A stretch of DNA of 64,000 bases from Streptomyces melanogenes (lineage in GTDB: Bacteria; Actinomycetota; Actinomycetes; Streptomycetales; Streptomycetaceae). The translations under genes were made by a program, and so were the position numbers. The notes beneath the pieces were generated by a model, which saw nothing but the letters and a program-made list of their open reading frames with translations, had not been told where the DNA came from and did not search any database. Positions 7,982 to 15,771 of this stretch are shown here, piece after piece (position 1 is the first letter of the stretch; every line of letters starts with the position of its first letter). Location: assembly GCF_014649795.1 (NCBI RefSeq), contig NZ_BMTS01000003.1, positions 496,001 to 560,000 on the forward strand, in the 5' to 3' direction.

Positions 7982-8826
7982 CGGACCTCCTCGTGCCAGG
8001 CCTGGACGGCCGACTGGTAGCTCTTCTCGTCAGGACCCGCCAGGAACCGCGCGGCGAACTCGTCCCACGGCGTCGTCGCGTACAGCTTCTGGAACGGCTC
8101 GTCCCGCCCGTAGTCCGGCACGCACGACGTGAAGTGCGCCCCGTTCGGCGCCTCCACGACACCCGTGACCGAGTGGCGCCCGACCAGGAGGGTCTGCGGG
8201 ACCGCGTCAGCGAAGCCGCCCGGCTCGACGAGCCGTTCGCAGGAGACGTACGCGCTGTCGGCGGCCGCGCAGAACAGGTCGTCGAAGTACGGGTCCGGGC
8301 CCAGGTACTGGGCGTTGCCGAGCCGGTCGGCGCGGTTGAGGTGGACCAGCGCCGCGTCCATGCGCAGCGCGGGCACGGCCACGAACGTCTCCCCGTCCTC
8401 GTACGGCGACGTCACCGTCCGCAGGCCGGGGTTGACCCGCATGACGTCCGAGCCGAGTCCGGCCCGTACCGGAAGGAAGGGCAGCCGGTTGGCGGCCGCG
8501 TGCAGCCCCCACATGAACATCGCCTCGTCGATCTCCGTCAGCGCGAACGCCCCCGCCTCGCGCGCCGCGCGGAAGTGCGGCTCCAGCGGGATGGAGTCGA
8601 GGGTGGCGAAGGGGGCGACGAGCTCGCGGATCCGCCCGGCGGCCGCGAGCAGGCCGACGTCCGGGCCGCCGTACGAGATCACCGTCAGATCCGTCACCGG
8701 CGATCTGAGCAGCGCCCTGACCAGGGCCATCGGCTTGCGGCGCGAGCCCCAGCCGCCGATGCCGAGGGTCATGCCGCTGTGCAGCCGGGCGACGACCTCC
8801 TCGGGCGTCATGGTCTTGTCCGTCAT
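7978..8826 (-). CDS. ipdA: IpdA, alpha subunit of COCHEA-CoA hydrolase (CoA-transferase family)
   Basis: 282 residues. The N-terminal MTPEEVVARLHSGMTLGIGG and following GWGSRRKPMALVRALL are typical of CoA-transferase alpha subunits. A segment ALTEIDEAMFMWGLHAAANR carries acidic residues in the region where the IpdA catalytic glutamate lies. With IpdB it forms the ring-C-opening hydrolase of HIP catabolism. It overlaps echA20 by 4 bases and ipdB by 4 bases. Confidence 0.88.
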   Translation of the reverse strand: MTDKTMTPEEVVARLHSGMTLGIGGWGSRRKPMALVRALLRSPVTDLTVISYGGPDVGLLAAAGRIRELVAPFATLDSIPLEPHFRAAREAGAFALTEIDEAMFMWGLHAAANRLPFLPVRAGLGSDVMRVNPGLRTVTSPYEDGETFVAVPALRMDAALVHLNRADRLGNAQYLGPDPYFDDLFCAAADSAYVSCERLVEPGGFADAVPQTLLVGRHSVTGVVEAPNGAHFTSCVPDYGRDEPFQKLYATTPWDEFAARFLAGPDEKSYQSAVQAWHEEVR

Positions 8827-9587
8827 GCCCGCTCCTTCCCCTTCCCCGGCTCCTCGCCGAAGGTGTCGCGGATCCGGTCGGCCACCCCGCTGAGGTTGGC
8901 CTCGAACGTGAAGCCCTGCTCGAAGCGGTAGCTGCGGCGGACGTCGACGGGGTCGATGCCGTTGATGGCGGCCTTGGCCAGCCGGATCAGCGAGCCGTCC
9001 TTACGGGCGATCTCGCGCGCCAACTCCAGTGCCGCGTCGAGGAGTTCGGCCCGTCGGACGACTTTCCACACCGATCCATGGGACAGCAGCTCCCGGGCCG
9101 TGGCCGTCCGCGAGGTGTAGTAGAGCGCGCGCATCAGGTGCTGGGGGACCAGCCGGGCCAGATGGGTGGCGGCGCCGAGCGCGCCCCGGTCCAGCTCGGG
9201 CAGCCCGAAGGTGGCGTCCTCGCTCGCCACCACCACGTCCGCGTTGCCGACCAGACCGATCCCGCCGCCCAGGCAGTGCCCCTGGACCGCCGCGACCACC
9301 GGCACCTCGCACTCGTACACCGCCGCGAAGGCCTCGTAGCAGCCCCGGTTGGCGCCGATGAGGGCGCTGTGGCCCGGGTCGCGCTGCATCTCCTTGATGT
9401 CGACCCCGGCGTTGAAGCCGCGCCCCTCGGCGGCCAGGACCACACAGCGGATGCCGGGGTCGCGCCCGGCCGTGCGCACCGCGTCGGCCAGCTCGTACCA
9501 GCCGTGCACGGGAAGCGCGTTGACGGGCGGGAAGTCGACGGTGACGAGCGAAATCCCCTTCTCGGGGCCGGTGGTGGAGACACCCAT
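8823..9587 (-). CDS. echA20: EchA20-like enoyl-CoA hydratase/isomerase-fold hydrolase (steroid ring D)
   Basis: 254 residues with the crotonase fold. LAAEGRGFNAGVDIKEMQRD and VQGHCLGGGIGLVGNADVVV form the CoA-binding loop and oxyanion hole. In the KstR2 regulon EchA20 hydrolytically opens ring D of a bicyclic indanone-CoA. I choose the ATG at 9585-9587; a longer frame to 9617 would begin inside the KstR2 operator, which is unlikely for a translated region. It is first in the leftward operon to ipdC, divergent from the SDR at 9643. This order matches Mycobacterium tuberculosis Rv3548c to Rv3553. Confidence 0.85.
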   Translation of the reverse strand: MGVSTTGPEKGISLVTVDFPPVNALPVHGWYELADAVRTAGRDPGIRCVVLAAEGRGFNAGVDIKEMQRDPGHSALIGANRGCYEAFAAVYECEVPVVAAVQGHCLGGGIGLVGNADVVVASEDATFGLPELDRGALGAATHLARLVPQHLMRALYYTSRTATARELLSHGSVWKVVRRAELLDAALELAREIARKDGSLIRLAKAAINGIDPVDVRRSYRFEQGFTFEANLSGVADRIRDTFGEEPGKGKERA

Positions 9588-9608
9588 GAGCGGATCAGCT
9601 ACCTTTCC

Positions 9609-9622
9609 ACCAAACATTTGTT
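9609..9622. promoter_or_regulatory. KstR2-type operator
   Basis: ACCAAACATTTGTT, reverse complement AACAAATGTTTGGT, is the second KstR2-like palindrome. It sits in the 55-base spacer between echA20 and the divergent SDR. It differs from the first site in one base and preserves the AnCAA-N4-TTGnT frame of the mycobacterial consensus. Confidence 0.78.
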
Positions 9623-9642
9623 AGGTGAGGAAGGTAGCGCGG

Positions 9643-10422
9643 ATGGAGCTGGCCGGGAAGGCGGCGGTCGTCACGGGCGGCACCCGGGGCGTCGGCGCGG
9701 GCATCGCGCGGGCGTTCCTGGCGGCGGGTGCCGAGGTGGTGGTCTGCGCCCGCAGACCACCGGACCGACCGATCGAAGTGGCGGGCCGCACGGCCGAGTT
9801 CCGCCCGCTGGACCTGCGCGAACCCGCTGCCGTACGGGAGTTCTTCGATGCGGTCGCGACGGCGTACGGGCACCTCGACGTGCTCGTCAACAACGCGGGC
9901 GGCACGCCCTACCGCCTCCTCGGCGAGTCGTCGGCCGAGCGCCACGCGCGCGTGGTGGAGCTCAACCTCACCGCGCCGCTCACCGCCTCGCTCGCCGCGT
10001 ACCCACAACTGCGGGCGTCCGGCGGCTCGGTGGTGATGATCGGCAGCGTCAGCGGTACGCGCGCCTCGCCCGGCACCGCCGCGTACGGCGCCGCCAAGGC
10101 GGGCCTGGAGAACCTGGCCCGCTCGATGGCGGTGGAGTGGGCGCCTGCGGTGCGGGTCAACACGCTCGTCCTCGGCATGGTCCGCACCGAGCTCTCCCAT
10201 CTGCACTACGGCGACGCGGACGGCGTCGCGGCCGTCGCCCGGACCGTGCCGCTCGGGCGGCTCGCCGAGCCCGCCGAGGTCGGGGACGCGGCCGTGTTCC
10301 TGGCCTCGGCCCGGGCCGCGTACATCACCGGCGCGTCCCTCTTGGTCCACGGCGGCGGCGAGCGCCCGGCGTTCCTGGCCGCGGCCACGGTCAACAAATC
10401 ACCCGGACAGCAGGGGAGTTGA
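9643..10422 (+). CDS. SDR-family oxidoreductase (Rv3549c-like)
   Basis: 259 residues from the ATG at 9643, chosen because GAGGAAGG lies 8 bases upstream; a GTG at 9625 would abut the operator. A classical SDR is seen: VVTGGTRGVGAGIARAF nucleotide loop, NNAGG, and a YGAAKAGLENL active-site segment. It is divergent from echA20 under the same KstR2 operator, the position of Rv3549c in Mycobacterium. A dehydrogenase step in HIP side-chain or ring catabolism is inferred, not shown. Confidence 0.83.
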   Translation: MELAGKAAVVTGGTRGVGAGIARAFLAAGAEVVVCARRPPDRPIEVAGRTAEFRPLDLREPAAVREFFDAVATAYGHLDVLVNNAGGTPYRLLGESSAERHARVVELNLTAPLTASLAAYPQLRASGGSVVMIGSVSGTRASPGTAAYGAAKAGLENLARSMAVEWAPAVRVNTLVLGMVRTELSHLHYGDADGVAAVARTVPLGRLAEPAEVGDAAVFLASARAAYITGASLLVHGGGERPAFLAAATVNKSPGQQGS

Positions 10423-10423
10423 G

Positions 10424-11305
10424 ATGACGGACATCAGTGCGGGGCGGGTCGTCGTGGTGACCGGGGCGGGGCGGGGGCTCGGTCGTGCGCACGCTTTGGC
10501 GTTCGCGGCCGAGGGGGCGAAGGTCGTCGTCAACGACCTCGGCGTCGGCCTCGACGGCGCCCCCGCCCCCGGCAGCCCGGCCGAGCTGGTCGCCGCCGAG
10601 ATCCGCGCGGCGGGCGGCGAGGCGGTCGCGCACGGCGGGGACATCGCGACGGCGAAGGGCGCGGCCTCCCTCGTGGAGGCGGCCCTCGACCACTTCGGCC
10701 GCCTGGACACGCTGGTCGGCAACGCGGGCTTCCTGCGCGACCGGATGCTGGTCAACCTCGACGAGGACGACTGGGACGCGGTCGTCCGGGTCCACCTCAA
10801 GGGCCACTTCCTGCCGCTGCGGGAGGCGGCGGCGCACTGGCGCGCCGAGGCCAAGGCGGGCCGTCGCCCGGTGGCCCGGGTCGTCCACACCACCTCCGGG
10901 GCGGGTCTGCTCGGCAGCGTGGGCCAGGGGAACTACGCGGCGGCCAAGGCCGGGATCGTCGGCCTCACCCTGGTGGCCTCGGCGGAGCTCGCGCGGTACG
11001 GCGTCCAGGTCAACGCGATCGCCCCGGCGGCCCGCACCCGGATGACCGAGCAGGTCTTCACCGGCCTCGAGGCCGCGCCCGAGGACGTGTCGCCGCTGGT
11101 GGTGTGGCTCGGCTCGGCGGCGAGCGAGGGCGTCACGGGCCGGGTCTTCGAGGCGGAGGGGGGCCGCATCACGGTCATGGAGGGCTGGCGCCCGGGCCCG
11201 ACGGCGGACAAGGGGGCCCGCTGGACCCCGGCGGAGGCGGGGGAGACGGCACGGCGGCTGCTGGGGGAGGCGCAGGCGCCGGGGGCGGTGTACGGGGCGG
11301 GGTGA
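10424..11305 (+). CDS. SDR-family oxidoreductase (Rv3548c-like, HSD17B4-type N-domain)
   Basis: 293 residues, starting one base after the previous stop codon, so the two SDR genes are coupled. VVTGAGRGLGRAHALAFA and VVNDLGVGLDGAP are characteristic of the hydroxyacyl-CoA dehydrogenase domain of the 17-beta-HSD type 4 group. NAGFLRD and YAAAKAGIVGLTL are the other SDR motifs. It probably performs an NAD-dependent 3-hydroxyacyl-CoA dehydrogenation in steroid catabolism, at the position of Rv3548c. It is the last steroid gene in the window. Confidence 0.84.
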   Translation: MTDISAGRVVVVTGAGRGLGRAHALAFAAEGAKVVVNDLGVGLDGAPAPGSPAELVAAEIRAAGGEAVAHGGDIATAKGAASLVEAALDHFGRLDTLVGNAGFLRDRMLVNLDEDDWDAVVRVHLKGHFLPLREAAAHWRAEAKAGRRPVARVVHTTSGAGLLGSVGQGNYAAAKAGIVGLTLVASAELARYGVQVNAIAPAARTRMTEQVFTGLEAAPEDVSPLVVWLGSAASEGVTGRVFEAEGGRITVMEGWRPGPTADKGARWTPAEAGETARRLLGEAQAPGAVYGAG

Positions 11306-11320
11306 GGGGGCGGGTCGCGC

Positions 11321-11791
11321 TTACGGCCCGAGCCGCGCCGCCGCCTCGCGCTGGAGCGTGCTGTTGCCGGCCAGGAAGCGGACCACGGTCCCCAGCTCCT
11401 CCGTCGTGAACTCCTCGCAGAATTCGGCCACCTGATGGGACCAGTCCACGAAGAACCGCTTCAGGCCGTCGATGTTCTCCCAGCGGATCTCGATGAGCAC
11501 GCGCCGCTTGTCCGTGGGGTGCTTGGCGCGCCGGACGAACCCCTTGGCCTCCAGGCGGTCGACGAGGCCGGTGACGGACGCGGGGGCCAGACCGGTGTGC
11601 TGGGAGAGCTCCTTCGCGGTGAGCGGACCGAACCGTTCCAGCAGATCGAGCGTCTTGGTTTCGGAGGCGCCGAGGCCTAGCCTTTCGGCGACCGCGGTGT
11701 GGAACATCACGGTGACACCGCTGTGTTCGCGCGTCACGGAGAGCAGGTCTTCGACCGCCTTGGCGCGGTCGGCATCGAGGCTGTGGTCCAT
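11321..11791 (-). CDS. MarR-family transcriptional regulator
   Basis: 156 residues from the ATG at 11789-11791 (MDHSLDADRAKAVEDLL). An upstream ATG at 11854 would add 21 residues of poor fit, and neither start has a clear ribosome-binding site. The winged helix is plain: GPLTAKELSQHTGLAPASVT followed by GLVDRLEAKGFVRRAKHPTD, the latter being the wing with the conserved D-R-R. It is convergent with the steroid SDR and divergent from the RNase gene; its target is unknown. Confidence 0.87.
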   Translation of the reverse strand: MDHSLDADRAKAVEDLLSVTREHSGVTVMFHTAVAERLGLGASETKTLDLLERFGPLTAKELSQHTGLAPASVTGLVDRLEAKGFVRRAKHPTDKRRVLIEIRWENIDGLKRFFVDWSHQVAEFCEEFTTEELGTVVRFLAGNSTLQREAAARLGP

Positions 11792-11969
11792 GGCGGGAGA
11801 GAGTAGCAAGACCTTTAGTTCGCCGAAACGAAAGAATGGCCAATTTCTTCCCATGAGGGCAAAGACTGGCGGACGCCCTGGTTACGGGTCGGTGTCGCAG
11901 GTTAACTCGTGGGAAATTCAACGGACTTGGCGTTGACGATCACCGTTCTACGCGCGTCATCATGACCGC

Positions 11970-12359
11970 ATGAGAATCCCCCCACGCATCACCACGCTCG
12001 GCGGAATAGCGACCCTCGCCGCCACGCTCCTCCTCGGCCCGGCGGTCCTTCCGGCCAGCGCCTCCGTCCAGAGCACCGGCAGCATCTGCTACTCCGAGCT
12101 GCCCTCGCAGGCGTACGACACGCTGCGGCTCATCGACAACGGCGGCCCGTTCCCGTACTCCCAGGACGGCGTCGTCTTCTCCAACCGCGAGCACGTGCTG
12201 CCGTCGGAGCCGAGCGGCTACTACCACGAGTACACCGTGAAGACGCCCGGCTCGCCGACGCGCGGCGCCCGCCGTATCGTCACCGGACAGCAGGCCGACG
12301 AGGACTACTACACCTCGGACCACTACGCGACCTTCGACCTGATCGACCACGGCTGCTGA
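11970..12359 (+). CDS. Secreted guanyl-specific ribonuclease (RNase Sa/T1 family)
   Basis: 129 residues with a Sec signal peptide (about 1-32, ending ASA). The mature part aligns by eye with Streptomyces RNase Sa: DGPFPYSQDGVVF-type core, YYHEYTV, RGARRIVTG and SDHYATFDLID. The catalytic set corresponds to Glu87, Arg102 and His118, and Cys40 and the final Cys129 match the single disulfide. It cleaves RNA after guanosine outside the cell. No barstar-like inhibitor gene is adjacent, although such enzymes are usually countered by one elsewhere. Confidence 0.95.
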   Translation: MRIPPRITTLGGIATLAATLLLGPAVLPASASVQSTGSICYSELPSQAYDTLRLIDNGGPFPYSQDGVVFSNREHVLPSEPSGYYHEYTVKTPGSPTRGARRIVTGQQADEDYYTSDHYATFDLIDHGC

Positions 12360-12377
12360 ACCCGTAGCCAGACCCCC

Positions 12378-12413
12378 GGGCAGGAGCCTCACGAGCCGTT
12401 GAGGCTCCTGCCC
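12378..12413. terminator. Bidirectional terminator between RNase and GntR genes
   Basis: A perfect 14-bp stem (GGGCAGGAGCCTCA at 12378-12391 and its complement at 12400-12413) with an 8-base loop lies between convergent genes. The left arm ends at the stop codon of the GntR gene, so the hairpin overlaps the last codons of that gene. Confidence 0.85.
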
Positions 12414-13147
12414 ATCGCCCTCGACCCCGACGAGTTCCGTACGGTGAACGCCACCGTGCCCGGCAGATAGCGGTCCTGGGACCACTCCACCGGCAGGCCC
12501 GCCGGGTCGGTGGAGCGGCGGCGCTCGCGCAGCAGGCCGTCACCGGCCCGGCAGCCGAGCAGCTCCGCGTCGGCGGCGTCCGCCGGGACCACGTCGATGG
12601 TGTGCAGGGCGTCGCTGAACAGCACGCCGTGCGCCTCCAGTTCGTCGGCGTGCGAGGCGAGGCCCGGGTCCATCGCCGCCACCAGCTCGCCCACCCGCTC
12701 CGGGTAGGTGGTGCGCTCCACCATCACCGGGACCCCGGAGAGCGTACGGACCCTCAGCACCCGGAAGATCCGCTCCCCGACCGGGAGTCGCAGGTGGTAC
12801 GCCTCCTCCTCGGTCGCCTCGCCCGGGTCCACCGCGACCGTCCGGCCGCCCGGCTCCTCGCCCTGCGAGCGCGCCCAGCGGGCGAACGACCGCAGCTCCT
12901 CGAAGCTCTGGAGCCGCGCTCCGCCCCCGCCGAGCACCACCCGCCGCGCGCCGCGCCGCGAGGTGACGAGCCCGTCGGTCCGCAGCGCGCCGAGCGCCTG
13001 GCGGATGGTGCCCCTGGACACGCCGTAGGTACGGGCGAGTTCGTCCTCGGCGGGCAGCCGCGCCCCCGACCCGTACTCCCCGGCGGTGATGGCCGCCCGC
13101 AGATCCCCGGCCACCTTCCGGTACAGCGGCGCCGCCTTGCCTGCCAT
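12389..13147 (-). CDS. GntR-family regulator, HutC subfamily (UTRA domain)
   Basis: 252 residues. The N-terminal winged helix (about 8-72) is PLYRKVAGDLRAAITAGEYG, then LPAEDELARTYGVSRGTIRQ. The C-terminal UTRA ligand domain (about 90-235) ends with PVEWSQDRYLPGTVAFTVR, typical of HutC-type sensors. The ATG at 13145-13147 has GGGGAAC upstream and is preferred to a longer frame. It lies 37 bases after the HAD gene in the same direction, so it is likely the last gene of the transporter operon and its local regulator. The paired palindromes at 17862-17890 are plausible binding sites. Confidence 0.9.
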   Translation of the reverse strand: MAGKAAPLYRKVAGDLRAAITAGEYGSGARLPAEDELARTYGVSRGTIRQALGALRTDGLVTSRRGARRVVLGGGGARLQSFEELRSFARWARSQGEEPGGRTVAVDPGEATEEEAYHLRLPVGERIFRVLRVRTLSGVPVMVERTTYPERVGELVAAMDPGLASHADELEAHGVLFSDALHTIDVVPADAADAELLGCRAGDGLLRERRRSTDPAGLPVEWSQDRYLPGTVAFTVRNSSGSRAMGRSLNGS

Positions 13148-13184
13148 GTTGTTCCCCGTCCCCGTTGTCCCCGTCAACCAGCAG

Positions 13185-13835
13185 TCAACCAAGTCTGATC
13201 AGCGAGCGCAGCAGCGCCAGATCGGCTTCCTCCAGACTAGCCAGTACCGTTCGGCCCGCCGCAGGCGCGATCGGCTCCATCGACGGGACCGCGAGCACCG
13301 CGCAGCCCGCCGCCTCCGCCGACGTCACGCCCGTCACCGTGTCCTCGACCGCCACGCACCGCGACGGCTCCGCGCCGAGAGCCGCTGCCGCCGCCAGATA
13401 CGGGTCCGGCGCGGGCTTGGTGCGTGCGGTGTCCTCCGCCCCGTACACCGCGTCGAAGCGGTGCCCGTCCAGGGAGGCCGCGACCCGGTCGACGACCGCG
13501 CGCGGGGACGCCGACACCAGCGCGGTCGGCACCCGCTCGCGGCGCAGCGCCGAGAGGAGGCGCAGCGCGCCCGGCCGGGGCTCGGCCCCGTCGGCGAGCC
13601 GGGCGGCGAACCCGTCGCCCAACTCGGCCGCCAGGACGTCCTGTTGGACGTCCAGCGACTCGTACAGCATCGTGGCGGTGTCCTCGACGGACCGCCCGTA
13701 CACCGCCGTGCGCCCCGCGCCCACCAGTGCGTACCCGTGCCGGGCCGCGACCTGTTCGACGACCTCGACCCAGGCCCGCTCGGTGTCGACCAGCGTGCCG
13801 TCCATGTCGAAGAGCACCGCCCGCAGCCCGCTCAC
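13185..13835 (-). CDS. HAD-superfamily phosphatase (beta-phosphoglucomutase-like)
   Basis: 216 residues. HAD motif I is LFDMDGTLVDTE (nucleophile Asp and general acid Asp), motif II is VSAS, and motif III/IV are KPAPDPYL and CVAVEDTVTG. The size and cap position fit the beta-phosphoglucomutase-like subgroup. It overlaps the transporter ATPase gene by 4 bases, so it should act on the imported compound or a phosphorylated derivative. Because related transporters carry 2-aminoethylphosphonate and a HAD enzyme (PhnX) handles its product, a phosphonate role is possible, but no PhnW transaminase is present. Confidence 0.87.
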   Translation of the reverse strand: MSGLRAVLFDMDGTLVDTERAWVEVVEQVAARHGYALVGAGRTAVYGRSVEDTATMLYESLDVQQDVLAAELGDGFAARLADGAEPRPGALRLLSALRRERVPTALVSASPRAVVDRVAASLDGHRFDAVYGAEDTARTKPAPDPYLAAAAALGAEPSRCVAVEDTVTGVTSAEAAGCAVLAVPSMEPIAPAAGRTVLASLEEADLALLRSLIRLG

Positions 13836-14890
13836 GCCTCCTCACCCGCCACGAGCACCGGACGCCGCTGCGGCCGTACGGTCACGGCCGCGCCCGCGCC
13901 GAACGCGCCCGCCGCGTGCGAGGGCAGGTCGGCCTTCACCTCGGTGCCGTCCGCGAGGCGGACCCGCAGCCGGGTGCTGGCGCCGTGGAAGGAGCTGCCG
14001 ATGACGGTGTCGGGGCCGTCCGCCGTCACGTCGAGCGCCTCGGGGCGCAGCAGGAACGCGGTGGCACCGCCCGCCGGCCCGTCCACGGGAAGGGTGACGC
14101 CGAGGACCTCGGCCTGCCCGTCGGAGGCGAGGCGCCCGGGGATCCGGTTCATGGTGCCGATGAAGGACGCCACGAACGCGGTCGCCGGACGGTCGTACAA
14201 CTCGGCCGGGGTGGCGCACTGTTCGAGCCGTCCGCCGCGCATCACCGCGACCCGGTCGGCCATCGACAGGGCCTCCTCCTGGTCGTGCGTGACGAACACG
14301 GTGGTGATGCCGAGCTCCAGCTGGAGCCGCCGGATCTCCTCGCGCAGGTTGACCCGCACCTGGGCGTCCAGCGCCGAGAGCGGCTCGTCGAGCAGCAGCA
14401 GCCGGGGCCGCAGGGCGAGCGCCCGGGCCAGCGCCACGCGCTGCTGCTGGCCGCCGGAGAGCTGGTGCGGATAGCGCCCGCCGTGGTCGGGCAGGCCCAC
14501 GAGTTCGAGGAGCTCGGCCGCGCGCGTACGCCGCTCGGCCGCCGCGACCTTGCGCATCCGCATCCCGAAGGCCACGTTCTCGGCGGCGGTCAGATGCGGG
14601 AAGAGGCTGTACGACTGGAAGACCATGCCGGTGTCGCGCCGGTTGGCCGGGACCGGCACGATGTCCTCGCCGTCGAGCAGCACCTGACCGGAATCGGGCC
14701 GCTCGAAGCCCGCGAGGACCCGCAGCGCCGTGGTCTTGCCGCAGCCCGACGGGCCGAGCAGGGCGAGGAGTTCACCGGGGGCGACATCGAGGTCGAGCCC
14801 GTCGAGCGCGACGGCGGAGCCGAAGGTGCGGCGCAGCCCCCGGATCCTCAGGGCGGTTCCGGTGCGCGCAGGTGCGTCGGTGATCGTCAC
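13832..14890 (-). CDS. ABC transporter ATP-binding protein (PotA/FbpC-like, with TOBE domain)
   Basis: 352 residues. Walker A is LGPSGCGKTTALR, the signature LSGGQQQRVALARAL, Walker B LLLLDEPLSALD, and the H-loop TVFVTHDQEEAL. The C-terminal 110 residues form a TOBE-type regulatory region (FLLRPEALDVT). This architecture is used by importers of polyamines, iron(III), sulfate and 2-aminoethylphosphonate. It overlaps the permease gene by 4 bases and the HAD gene by 4 bases. Confidence 0.93.
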   Translation of the reverse strand: MTITDAPARTGTALRIRGLRRTFGSAVALDGLDLDVAPGELLALLGPSGCGKTTALRVLAGFERPDSGQVLLDGEDIVPVPANRRDTGMVFQSYSLFPHLTAAENVAFGMRMRKVAAAERRTRAAELLELVGLPDHGGRYPHQLSGGQQQRVALARALALRPRLLLLDEPLSALDAQVRVNLREEIRRLQLELGITTVFVTHDQEEALSMADRVAVMRGGRLEQCATPAELYDRPATAFVASFIGTMNRIPGRLASDGQAEVLGVTLPVDGPAGGATAFLLRPEALDVTADGPDTVIGSSFHGASTRLRVRLADGTEVKADLPSHAAGAFGAGAAVTVRPQRRPVLVAGEEA

Positions 14891-15771
14891 GCGCCCGCCT
14901 CCTTCTTGTTCTTGTCACTGCGGTTCTTGGCAGGGCGGGGGGCACGCGCCGAACGGGCGGCGCGGGTACGGAAGACGGCGGTCAGGACGAGCAGCAGCAC
15001 CCAGGTCAGTACCAGGCTGAGCAGCGAGACGGCCACGGACAGCTGGGCGTTGGAGCCGGACGCCTGCACGATCCACACCGCGAACGGCTGGAACCCGAGC
15101 AGCTGCGCCACGGTGAACTCGCCGAGCACCAGAGCCAGCGCCAGGAACGAGGCGTTGAGCAGCGCGGTGCGCAGATTGGGCAGCACGACCGAGACGATCG
15201 CCCGGGGCCAGGAGGCGCCCAGGTCGCGGGCGGCCTCGACGAGCGTACGGACGTCGACGGCCCGCAGCCCCGCCTCCAGCGAGCGGTAGACGAACGGCAG
15301 CGCCATCACCACGTAGGCGAGGACGAGCACGATCGGGAACTCCGGGTCCTGCACGGCGACGAACGTCTCGTACAGCGGAGTGCTGGCGAGGTGGTCGGGC
15401 CCCCACTTCAGCACGGTCCCGATCCCGGCGACCAGCGCCACCGGCGGCACCACCAGCGGCAGCGTGCAGACCACTTCGAGCACCGCCCGCAGCCGCCCCG
15501 AGCCCGAGAGCCGCACCGCGAGCGCGGCCGGAAGCGTCAGGAGCAGCGCGAGGGCGACCGTGGTGAGCCCGAGGCCGAGGGAGAGCAGCAGGGCGGTGGT
15601 GAAGCCGTCGGCGGAGAAGATCTGGGTGTACGAGTCGAGGGTGAACCCCTGATTCGGTACGTCCACGGTGAAGACCAGGGCGGCGAGCAGCGGCACCAGG
15701 AAGTAGAGCCCGGCGGCGCCGAGGACGACACCGCGCCAGGGGCGCACCCCGGCCGGGATCAGGCGAGCCAT
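14887..15771 (-). CDS. ABC transporter permease 2
   Basis: 294 residues with about six transmembrane segments and the EAA loop near LVEAARDLGASWPRAIVSVVL, which contacts the ATPase. The start at 15769-15771 (MARLIPAGVRPWRG) overlaps the end of permease 1 by 13 bases. The C-terminus is a basic cytoplasmic tail (NRSDKNKKEAGA). It forms the membrane channel with permease 1. Confidence 0.9.
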   Translation of the reverse strand: MARLIPAGVRPWRGVVLGAAGLYFLVPLLAALVFTVDVPNQGFTLDSYTQIFSADGFTTALLLSLGLGLTTVALALLLTLPAALAVRLSGSGRLRAVLEVVCTLPLVVPPVALVAGIGTVLKWGPDHLASTPLYETFVAVQDPEFPIVLVLAYVVMALPFVYRSLEAGLRAVDVRTLVEAARDLGASWPRAIVSVVLPNLRTALLNASFLALALVLGEFTVAQLLGFQPFAVWIVQASGSNAQLSVAVSLLSLVLTWVLLLVLTAVFRTRAARSARAPRPAKNRSDKNKKEAGA

